Source: Paratinospora sagittata
Taxonomy: Eukaryota > Streptophyta > Magnoliopsida > Ranunculales > Menispermaceae
Assembly: GCA_035771175.1 (NCBI GenBank)
Contig: CM069593.1
Coordinates: 44,797,054-44,861,053, forward strand
Direction of reading: 5' to 3'
DNA length: 64,000 bases
The position numbers and the translations under genes are program-made. Shown piece by piece: positions 1 to 8,909 of this stretch. Numbering within the stretch: position 1 is the stretch's first letter; every line of letters starts with the position of its first letter. The notes under the pieces were generated by a model, which was given only the letters and a program-made list of their open reading frames with translations, did not search any database and was not told the DNA's origin.

Positions 1-795
1 AGACATGCACTAGTAACCCAAAATAAACATGATTGGGATCAACGGTACGGTGAAATAGACGTGCACTAGTAACCCAATGCATGTGGAATGTGGATCCAAA
101 TTGATAAGCTTTTACTTGCATCGAACTTATTATAAATGCTTGATATCTATATGTTATGAGCTTTTAATCATGCTACACATTGACATGCATACATGATATT
201 TATTGATGAGTATTGATAGCATATTTGAATTCTATTCACTGGGCACCGTTGGCTCACCCTCATTTTCCTCTTTCAGGTCCTTCTGTCCCGAAAAAGGGCA
301 AAGGAGTAGTTATATCTTGAGGGCCTTGCCTGCGAGAGAATCCAAAGCCTCGATGTGAGTTGTGAGGCATTTTGATTGAACTGTGTTTTAAATTATGAAG
401 TATTATATTTTGGATTATGTAATTATAACACTTACCACATTGTAGTATGGGTGAGTTGGGACTTGTTAGATAAACCATGTGGGCATATGACGATTTTTAT
501 TTGTACCCACAATTTTGGACTTTATGTGTATGTCAATTTTAATGGACTGTAGGGATTATGATTTTATTTATGGTTCATTTTTATGGATTATCCCTTGTCT
601 TTGATGATTAATACGGTGCGTAGTTTTGTTTAGTACCTTTTAATATTATGTCGTTGTTTGAGATAAGGCTCGTAGGGTCTCAACCACCTCACGGGAGTTG
701 AGGAGTGGTCGGAGATGCCTACGCCGGGCGTCCCGCCCCGGCATTCCGCATGCCATTCCCTGGGGGTTGGTGGTCCGGGGCGCGGGGTCGCCACA
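1..795 (+). mobile_element. Partial LTR (gypsy-like), 3' end
   Basis: The segment ends in CA at 795 inside a GC-rich terminus (GGGGTCGCCACA). It has the layout of other LTRs in this window: a CACTGGG...CTCACCC...TTTCAGG block near 240-277 followed by a long non-coding tail. By analogy with the LTR at 55060-56874, whose orientation is fixed by its primer site, it lies on the plus strand. The 5' end is outside the window, so solo LTR and element end cannot be told apart. It abuts remnants of a minus-strand gypsy element, so it is probably nested in it. Confidence 0.55.
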
Positions 796-1096
796 GTATA
801 AACTTAGTGATAATAATAGTAATGCAACTTTCTCCAAATGTTTCTTTTCATACGAGGTTATGGGTTTTCTTACTTCCACATTTTATTTAGTATCTTCTAA
901 TTTTGTTATGTCTCATACCATTCCAAAGTTAGTGATACAAAATAATGAATGGTTGTAAGTCGGCCCACCAAAGATAGTCTTTAAATAAAACATTTCATTC
1001 ATATATAAAAGAAAAGTTTACAATGCCAGTAATCAGTTTTGATTTCCCTGCCTACTACCGCTCCTTCTAGATCTCCTGCTAGGTACAGAACGACTA
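796..1096. other. Unassigned gap between LTR and ORF1 remnant
   Basis: No gene is visible. Read on the minus strand it follows the ORF1 remnant and contains a T-rich stretch with an AATAAA-like sequence near 990, which could be a 3' untranslated or terminator region. It does not match the spacer after ORF1 in element C (59699-60098). Confidence 0.4.
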
Positions 1097-2319
1097 CTAA
1101 CAGAAGGTTGAGAGTTTGCCCGCACTGCTTCGGAGTTTTGCATATGTGTTAATATATGATTTTGAGTCTCTCATTTCCGCCATATTGGATGTCATTTCAT
1201 TTAACCGTTCAAAAAGGTTAGTCGATAGGCCCATTGGTGGTTGATGGCTCGATTGTCCCATAGGTGGAGGGTAGGTCATTGGCATTGGGGGAAAGTATTG
1301 GTTGTACGGGTGATTCCTAGGTGGAAGGTAGTTGTTTTGATTGTACGGGGATCCCCTAATTGGAACCCCTTGGGCATTTGACCTAGGATTCTGATTTGTC
1401 TCGTTATTTGGTACTTCCCTGACAGGAATCTTGCGTCGACTTCTTCGAAGACAACGTCCATGTTTGTCTCTCATTCTCTCGGCATTTCCTATCGTCGTGC
1501 CGAATACTTCCTCGTCAGTTACCCCTCCCCTCGAGACGTATATCTTGAAGATAGAAGATGTTGTCACTGGTTCAATGATTTGTCTCGAAGTCCCATCAAA
1601 AGTGTTGATGTTTGCTTCGTATAGCATCCTCATGATCAAAACTCCGTAACCAAGGAATTCCTTTCTTAAAGGGTTTTGAATCACCCTCAACATTTGTTGG
1701 ATGATGATGGGTGGTAGGGAGACCTTTATTTCCTTCTCTATGCAATATAATACGAGAAGTTGGGCCCTTGACATAGTGCCAATAGCCCCCCTTTCTGGCA
1801 AGATGTTGCCGAACACGATCTTTCCAAGGCCGGCAAGAGATGGCTTAAGATAATTGTTTGAGAGGTTTGTGAACGTCGATTGAGTGTATGCTCCTTGGTG
1901 AGGGAATTGAATAATTGTTCATTAGACTCTGCGATCTCTGTAATTGTCTGGGGTTCATGTGGATCAATAATTCTCTCCTCAATCGGAATCTCCATAAGTC
2001 GAGCGACGATTTCGACGTTAATAGGAGTTTTTATCCCCATGACTGTTGTCTCTAATACAGGGATAATTCCCTCTTCTGGAAGTCTCACGCGATTCATGGC
2101 TTCGTAGAAAGATCTCACCAAGCTGTAAGAGACGTGACCCTCAACTTTTGTTATGTTCAACCAACCTAGAGTTGCGAGTTTGTCGTGAAGGATTGGGCGG
2201 AGGCGGAGATCTCTATTGTCAATGCTCCTCATAGTCATAACCTCCCTCTTGAACAATTCCTTGAGTCTAGAGGGAATAGGTTCCCTACTACTGGAAGTTG
2301 CTCCTTCACAGGAGGCCAT
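1097..2319 (-). pseudogene. Gypsy element D ORF1 (upstream ORF), frameshifted
   Basis: This is the degraded counterpart of the intact ORF1 of element C (58139-59698). It begins at an ATG (2319-2317) six bases after a splice-acceptor-like pyrimidine tract ending CAG (about 2326). The first frame runs to 1738 and shares the N-terminal region of the intact copy (for example RSIDN-DLRLRPILHDKLA and PIN-EI-ARL-EIPIE). Around 1890 the reading moves to another frame, which carries the block VFGNILPERG, MSRAQLLVLYCIEK and a Pro/Asn-rich tail. A second frame change lies near 1150, and a proline-rich segment present in C is missing. The fold recalls the plant transposon-associated domain family (PF20167-like), from memory only. 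No function is claimed. The breaks make it non-functional. Confidence 0.7.
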
Positions 2320-2373
2320 TTCTTGCTGAAAGAAAAATAAATTTGTGAAAGACACAAAATACATTCCTAACAT

Positions 2374-3395
2374 TTTTAAAATTTATGCCTTGTCAGTTGG
2401 ATAATATTATATATTCTTAATATTGATGCCATCATTTAATCCAAATTTTTTTATTGGCAATATGATATAATATATATCGTATTCATATATGAATGTATAG
2501 ATATATATATTTAATCATAACTATATATATAGTTTTCATAAATCAACTATATATATATTTGAAATTAAACTATATAAAAATCATATATAGTTTTCTTAGA
2601 TATATATTTAATACAAATTTTAACTATATATAATTCATATATATATAGTTCTAAAGATATATATATCTAATAACATTTTTCATTTAAATTTTTTCATCAA
2701 TAATATGATATATATATATCTCATATATACTAAGGTATATAGATATATATATTCAATCATAACTATACATATAGTTTTTAATAAGTCATGACTATATGTA
2801 TATTTAAATCAAACTATATAAAAATCATATAGTTTTCTAGATATATATTTAATATAAATCTCACTATATATAATTGACATATATATATATATATAGTTTT
2901 AGAGATATATATATCTAGTAAAATTTTTCATCAATAATAACATGGTATATATATATCTCCTATATGCATGGATATATAAATATATATATTTAATCATCAA
3001 TATACATAGTTTTCCAGATATATATTTAATATAGATCTCACTATATATAATTGACATATATATATAGTTCTAGATATATATATATATATATATATCTAAT
3101 AATTATTTTTTTATCCAAATTTTTTTTCATTCGTAACAAGGTATATATATATCTCCTATATGCATAGATATATAGATATATATATTTAATCATAACAATA
3201 TATATAGTTTTCATAAATCATAACTATATATATATTTAAATCAAACTATATAAAAATCATATAGTTTTCTAGATATATATTTAATACAAATCTTAATTAT
3301 ATATGATTCATATATATAGTTCTAAAGATATATATATATCTTATAACATTTTTCTTCCCTTAATTTGGTGGACTTGGGCGGGCCGTGGACCGTAC
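2374..3395 (-). repeat. AT-rich leader of element D with imperfect TATATA-rich tandem units
   Basis: The sequence is almost entirely A/T and repeats blocks of the kind CTATATATATAGTTTTC and TAGATATATATTTAATA, several of them self-complementary. It lies between the primer binding site and ORF1 of element D. A similar AT-rich stretch occupies the same place in element C (57500-58080), so it belongs to the element's 5' leader and is not a host satellite. Confidence 0.7.
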
Positions 3396-3407
3396 ACTCT
3401 GATACCA
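3396..3407 (-). other. Primer binding site of element D
   Basis: The minus strand reads TGGTATCAGAGT, one base from the standard complement of plant initiator-Met tRNA (TGGTATCAGAGC). It lies five bases beyond the LTR edge at 3413. This fixes the element's orientation as minus. Confidence 0.85.
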
Positions 3408-4191
3408 TTAAATGTCACACCCCGCCCAGACGCGCCTAAACCGACGGTACACTCGCGGAGGGGGCGCACATTTGGAACAATAACAATGGTAACAACAGAG
3501 TGCGCAGCGAAAAATATAGTACATAGTACAAATCTGATTTCATTTAATTCAGAATATAATTTGTACATGAAACGGTCAAGGGAACATACTCCCCAAAATC
3601 CCTAATGAATGATACAAAGGGTACAAAATGTGGGCCCTATAAACCTGCACCCAGTCCACCCTAATTTCCTGTGAAGATTTGGATAATAATGGAGTGAGCT
3701 TAACGTGCTCAAAGGGTGAATAGTTCGTGAGTATAACAATTAATAAAGCATACTTCAATATCAAATATCTTAAATACACATGTGAGCATCATAATCAATC
3801 AATATATATGTATGCATGACACCGTCTCGTAATGGTTTGATGAACGTACATCGTCTGAGTTCACGTACAGGTGTCCTTCCCCTGGCGTAGCCAGGTTCTC
3901 ACTGTACGTCCCTCCTCAGGAACGATGCTCTGGATTCACATACTGATGTCCCTCTCCGAACGTAGCCGGGTTCTCATGTACGTCCCTCTCCAGAGAAATA
4001 TAATGAATAGCGAGTAATGCTCCTAACTATTCTATGAGTCACAAACCATATACGTCCCTAGGTGGTGATATGTATGATGCCAATGCATGAATTGGTCTGG
4101 TCTTTTCTTTACATTTAGACTGACTTTGGCAACGTCTGGTGATCCTTATCAGAGTCGGTATCACGACGTGCAAGGTTAGGACATTCAGTAT

Positions 4192-4426
4192 TACTTGTAT
4201 AAGCTGATAGCTTTCAATAAGACCAACTAGATCAGTCCCCAGTTGAGAGGTGAGACACAAGGTCTGCTTAAATACCAATCGCCTAGAGCAGCCCGCTGCC
4301 TCCCGTTCACTATTTAAAGTTACCGAGGACAAGACCGAGTCTAGTTGTGTCAGATTGACCACAAATCCGGCATTATAACAGTATAATACGTGAATTCCAA
4401 GTGTACAGGTATAAGTGCGACAGTAT
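4192..4426. repeat. Insertion in the D LTR homologous to copia LTR sequence
   Basis: Relative to the element C LTR, about 235 bp are inserted here, with CAGTAT at both edges (4186-4191 and 4421-4426), compatible with a short target duplication. The minus strand of about 4203-4345 aligns with the plus strand of the copia LTR at about 6520-6660, including AAATAGTGAACGGGAGG and GGTATTTAAGC. The ends carry weak inverted similarity (ACTTGTAT / GTATAAGT). Confidence 0.65.
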
Positions 4427-4736
4427 AAACATTATATGACATAATGCAGTGTAAATGAACAGTAGATATAATAATACTGAATGTAAACTTTAATAAAAGT
4501 TATAAAACACGCAAACCTATGTTTCATTCCCCACCTTCAGATAAGAACTTCTTCTTTTTCAGATCTGGAGCTTTCCTCCAGACAGAACTTCGTCGCACTA
4601 CACCGAGAGTCTCGAACAGAGAGTCTCAAAAGACTAAAAACTCAAAATCAGTGAAAAGATGAGGAAAAATCACAATTTGGAGTGAATTTGGTGTGAAAAA
4701 TGAAGAGGGGGGTTGGTTTATATAGATGTTTTGGAG

Positions 4737-4920
4737 CCTGCAAGTCCAGGCGGGCTGCCTGGACTTCCGGGCATGTGCCTGGACTTCCGGGCATGTGCCT
4801 GGACTTTCGGGCAGGTTGCCTGGACTTCCGGGCATGTGCCTGGACCTTTGGGCAGGTTGCTTGAACTTCCGGGCATGTGCCTGGACTTCCGGGCGGCTTG
4901 CCTGGACTTCCGGGCACGTA
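4737..4920. repeat. LTR minisatellite, 8 units of about 20 bp (D version)
   Basis: Eight units resembling GCCTGGACTTCCGGGCATGT stand head to tail. The unit corresponds position by position to the one in the sister LTRs (GCGCCTGAACGTTCTGGCAG), sharing CCTG-AC-TTC-GGCA, but the array is homogenised on a different variant. Confidence 0.85.
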
Positions 4921-4962
4921 TGCCCAATTTTTATTTTTTTTTGTGAAATACATGGTATTACA

Positions 4963-5521
4963 AGAGATCCCAAGAACTAGGTTCAAAAGGGACAACTAAA
5001 TTATGAAATCTGGTGTAGCACTTAGGAAAATCACACTACTACCCATTCTTATGATACAATAGTTCTGCCTGTAAAATGAGTAAGGATAAGCATTGTTTTT
5101 AATGATTCGTATGACATATTAATTATGTGGGGTATAGCAGGGATACTCTTAATAGGACTGGGCCAATTATATGAGGATTTTAAGGCTTGAATTCTCTAAA
5201 GCACTCATGAATCCAGGAGTTGTTTATGGCCAAAATGAGCACAACCGTGAGAACCAAAATTGTTGTCTGTACATTAATGTCTTGGTTTGCATCAACGGCT
5301 GAACAGTTCAAGACATTGTGTTCGCTGATTAGCTAGCAAATTCAATAGTGTTTCACTAGGGAAGGTTCAAAGCCACAAGTTACCTATTCCGATGCAACTC
5401 GTTCCACTAGCACTCTCTCTAGTGTCTGCATTAATTTTTTTTTCAAAATTACATCAAAAATCCATTTATGTGGGGGATGATAGAAAGTGCAATTAGTTCA
5501 ATTTCCATTCATGTGGGGGAT
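4963..5521 (+). mobile_element. Ty1/copia 3' non-coding tail (copy 0)
   Basis: This matches the tail downstream of RNase H in copia copy 1 (19939-20497) and copy 2 (37697-38253), from AGAGATCCCAAGAACTAGG to the polypurine tract TGTGGGGGAT just before the LTR. Upstream coding parts are cut off by insertion of element D. Confidence 0.8.
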
Positions 5522-6695
5522 TGTTGGAAAATGAGCAAATAAAATATGGTTTTTCACCATTTTCAGATAAATATTAAAGTGGGGCCCACAAGTGATTTTG
5601 GGTGGATCCAAGTTGATTATTAATCTTTGATATGTGAAGATTAAGAATATATAAGTTTTTAGCTATATCCATTTATATATGAATGAGAAATTGAGTCTAA
5701 AATAGCCTACTTGATATGTGTAAAGTGGTGATATTTAAAAATAATCTTTTAGTCCCACATGGGAAAGACAAAGTTCTAATTATTTACTTATAAGTATAAC
5801 TATAATACTACACTTGAATTTTCAGCTAACACACACACAATGAAGGCTCAGGGGTAATGCTCGCGCACGCATGTGTGAGGGCGATTGGGCGTCTTAGGGC
5901 GCATTGGGCGCACAACACTTTGCACTTCGGACGTACACATCGCCGATCTTTGATCAGACAGATGAGATGCGTCCGCGTAAGATCGGATCTGGAACGTCTA
6001 GATACGATGAATGTAGTTATTTGTCTAGGTGCGATGTACGAAGATCCGTAGGTGTGGGATCGGATGCGCTGATAAAGACCATTAGATCGCGACCGATTGG
6101 ATCGACCGCGATCCAACGATACGGGGTCGGTTGCGACGAGCTGTGAATCGTTAGATTGCGCCTAAATCGATCAGACTCGATCCAACGGTGTAGAAACACA
6201 CACCATGTACAGCCAAGATTTGCCTCTAAATAAAGCCTTCCAGAACTCAGAAAATCATCCTAGAAAATTTCAAAATCTATGAATTTTCTTGTCTTCTCTG
6301 CTTTTAGCATTCTTTTGTGAGTGAGTACAACCAATTTTCGTTCGATTATTCTTGTGGGTTGAAGTGTTGTTGTCACAAGAAGGAGATTGTTGTATCCTTA
6401 GAGACAAGTGTCATATACCGTGAGCACCTAACCAGGACATAATTGTCTTAAAGACATAGAGTTACACTCTAGCCTCAATCTACGTCATTACTCTACTGAA
6501 ATAGTAATTGATCTAGTTTAACTAGATATAATCTTGTACCTGATACCTTTAAATAGTGAACGGGAGGTAGCTTATTGCTCTAGAAGAGTGGTATTTAAGC
6601 GAGACCATTGTAACTCCACCACTTAGACTGGAGACTAATCTAATTGATTATTTTGAAACCTGTTTTTTAGTGATTATTGCCACCATACAGTCACA
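5522..6695 (+). mobile_element. Ty1/copia 3' LTR (copy 0), longest copy
   Basis: The LTR starts TGTTGGAAAATG right after the polypurine tract and ends CATACAGTCACA. It is 1174 bp, much longer than the 693-bp copy at 33869-34561, which has lost internal sequence. The five bases after it (GAACT, 6696-6700) equal the five bases before the 5' LTR of copia copy 2 (33864-33868), and both flanks match one intron of the TFIIS-domain gene. The GC-rich stretch at 5840-6180 is LTR sequence, not a gene. Confidence 0.85.
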
Positions 6696-6765
6696 GAACT
6701 ATCTAAATTAATTCTACATGCCATTATTGGTTGCTTCAAATAACACGAAAAACAATGAAATCACG
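6696..6765 (+). pseudogene. Fragment of the TFIIS-domain gene (intron 12 / exon 13 start)
   Basis: About 70 bases match the intact gene from 11306 onward (GAACTATCTAAATTAATTC and on into the exon 13 start), with a few substitutions. The fragment begins exactly at the copia LTR end and stops abruptly. Its upstream continuation is at 33785-33868, on the other side of copia copy 2. Confidence 0.75.
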
Positions 6766-7071
6766 GCCTTAATTAAAAACTAAAGATAGCCCTAATTAAA
6801 AACTCTTCCAGCTATCAACTACATCTTTTCCTCAAGAAATCACGGCCAAAAATAGGAATTGTATGGAATGGTAAAGCACGCCCACGCTCTATCGAACGAA
6901 CTCAACTCTGCACACACTGGATAAATAGAGCGCGCCCGCGCCTTAAGCAAAAACCTCTTCTGGATCATTCACAGTTTTGAGCTCCAAATTTTCTTCAAAA
7001 TTTTTGACTTCACTCAAATCATGTTAAGTATTCGATTCCAACCTCATTTTGATGCAATTCTTCAATCTACT
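6766..7071. other. No gene recognised; left edge of the duplicated unit
   Basis: Non-coding sequence containing two ATCACGGCC words about 70 bp apart. Nothing similar was noticed elsewhere in the window. Homology to unit 2 starts only at about 7072. Confidence 0.4.
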
Positions 7072-8325
7072 TCACAAAATACAAAACATAATCAAAATCT
7101 AAGAATTAAACATTTTTAAACAATAAAGCACAAGGAAAAGTCACAAGTTATATAGCTATTATACACTCTATCAAGGAGTAATTAAAAGATGCCTCTCTGA
7201 TGTACTAAAAGAGTAACATTCTGAAAAGAAAGGCATGCACACATCTTTCTATGATATTATTTGAGATTATTCCCATCATTAGTTGTGAGCTTATATATGC
7301 CACAAGAGCCTTAATATGGTATTGGTGAGCATGGCCCTCTGAAATGCTGTAATTTAAATAAGAAAAAAAAAAGTTTGACATATTTTTAGTTTGAAAATTT
7401 AAGAATGTGAATAGAAAGCCTATCCATTTTCATTAAAGGTGAAAAAGAAAAAAAAATATGAGAATTAAAATAATAGCGGTGAGATAAGAAATTTTGCTGG
7501 TGGGTTAAGTGGCTTCTACTTTTTAGACATTTTTTAAATATTTTTTCTCCAAATTACCCTTTTAGGTTTTAAGTTTTATTTTTAATGACTTTTATTCATA
7601 TTTTTGAATGATTTTAAACATTTTGATTATATTAAAAGGTAAATATATATCTAATTTTTTTATTAAAAATTATTTTATTTTAATGATAATCACATGCAGC
7701 GCGCATCTACTTGTGCTAGTTATAATTAATATAAATAAATTCTTTTCTTTTCACTATTTCTTTAAAAAAATACATTCAAAACAATCTCTCTTTTTTTTTT
7801 TTGTTTAAATGTAAAAGTATACATCCAAAAAGTATTTATTACTATTAAATATCATTAAATTATCTCAAATTATGTATTTACATATAATTTAAGACAATCT
7901 AATAATATATAAAAATAATGTATACAATTTAGACTATAATTTAAGTATCAATCAAACATATTCTTTGTTTTTTCCTCCCTTTCCCTTCTACTTTCACATA
8001 TTATTTTACGACTATAGGGATAAAAACATTTGTTAAATAAGGTGATTGTGGAGGACAACCTGAACAAGGAAAACGTGGCGCTCTCATAACGTGGGAGTAC
8101 GGAAAATCCAAATACCGTGGAACATAAGAGCATTCTCAGTTTTCAATTCTGAGAAAAGTATTAGAATCCGCTGTAGCGTCTCTTCATTAACGTGTGCCTG
8201 GCGCCTTCTTTCCTTCTCTGTTGCTCAGTAGTTCGTTCACCTTCTCTCTCTCTCTCTAATGCTCTGTCTCTCTCTCAAAAGCTGTTCTTCTTCTTAGCTT
8301 CTAAAACTCGATTCTCGCCCGAAAA

Positions 8326-8503
8326 ATGGCTTTGAAAGGTAAAGAAGTAGCGACGAAAGCGCCGGCCGGAAAGAGGAAAAAAGAAACTGCGGGGAAGTCC
8401 AGTGGCCGGAAGCGGAGAAACCCCGGCGTTCTTCAGTTTTTCGATGTCGCTGCAGATGTCCACGAAGAGGACGATGAAAGCGACGAGAACGTCGCCGATC
8501 AAG
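8326..8503 (+). pseudogene. SPT5-like (KTF1/RDM3-type) first exon, copy 1
   Basis: An ATG opens 59 codons plus one base, ending at a good splice donor (CAAG|GTGATA). The peptide is basic and then acidic: a KGKE start, GKRKKE and GRKRRNPGVLQFF, then a run of Asp/Glu. From memory this resembles the N-terminus of plant SPT5-like/KTF1 (RDM3), a factor of RNA-directed DNA methylation that works with Pol V and AGO4. None of the downstream KOW or GW/WG-repeat parts are present, so it is probably a captured or stranded first exon with its CT-rich leader. If unspliced it ends at 8565. Its phase-1 donor does not fit exon 2 of the neighbouring gene. It is identical in unit 2. Confidence 0.5.
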
Positions 8504-8720
8504 GTGATAGAAATAAAGGCTTCAACTATTATTTTTTGTTGTACATAAGTTTGGAAATTCGATAATGCAAGAAAAGAAAAGCCCAAACCATTTCCATGTG
8601 AAACCCAAGCCCAGTTAGCTATGTAGAGCGCACTTGACAGTTGAAAACGTACACGGCAAGTTATTCAAGTTATCGAGGAAGGTTGTAGTTTTTAACCGTT
8701 ATCACGTTTATTTTTTTAAC

Positions 8721-8727
8721 TATAAAT
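8721..8727 (+). promoter_or_regulatory. Candidate TATA box of TFIIS-domain gene, copy 1
   Basis: TATAAAT lies 189 bases upstream of the start codon and is followed by a CT-rich leader (8786-8850) of repeated CTCTCTTT units, as in plant core promoters with pyrimidine patches. It is conserved in unit 2 (49945-49951). Confidence 0.45.
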
Positions 8728-8909
8728 GATTAGGTGAGTAGAGGTAATTGAGTATTATCATCGATTAGTTACAAATCTGCTCTTCCTTCCATTCCTTGCT
8801 TTCTCTCTTTCTCTCTTTCTCTCTTTCTCTGATCTCTGCTCTCTTCATCACCAAACCCATCTTCTTCAATTTATAATCAACACATTTTTACCTGAGGAGA
8901 ATTAATATC

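Larger units (their letters stand above)
3413..4962 (-). mobile_element. 5' LTR of gypsy element D
   Basis: The 1550-bp LTR is bounded by TGTCACACCCCG and GGTATTACA, so on the minus strand it begins TGTAATACC and ends GGGTGTGACA. It belongs to the same family as the solo LTR at 23339-24538 and the LTR of element C (55060-56874). It differs by a 235-bp insertion (4192-4426) and by a diverged version of the family minisatellite (4737-4920). The right flank is copia 3' sequence, so D inserted into an older copia element. Confidence 0.85.

Noticed and set aside
2374..3395. Centromeric or telomeric satellite, or replication origin
   Set aside because: The AT-rich repeats are confined to the leaders of one gypsy family and have irregular unit length.
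5826..6199. Overlapping frames of 60-96 codons in the GC-rich part of the copia LTR
   Set aside because: The same stretch in the other LTR copies (20801-21095, 34150-34220) is deleted or frame-shifted, and it lies within an LTR bounded by TG/CA ends and a target duplication.
8275..8586. 103-codon minus-strand frame opposite the SPT5-like exon
   Set aside because: Shadow of the plus-strand exon. It is repeated in unit 2 only because the whole unit is duplicated.
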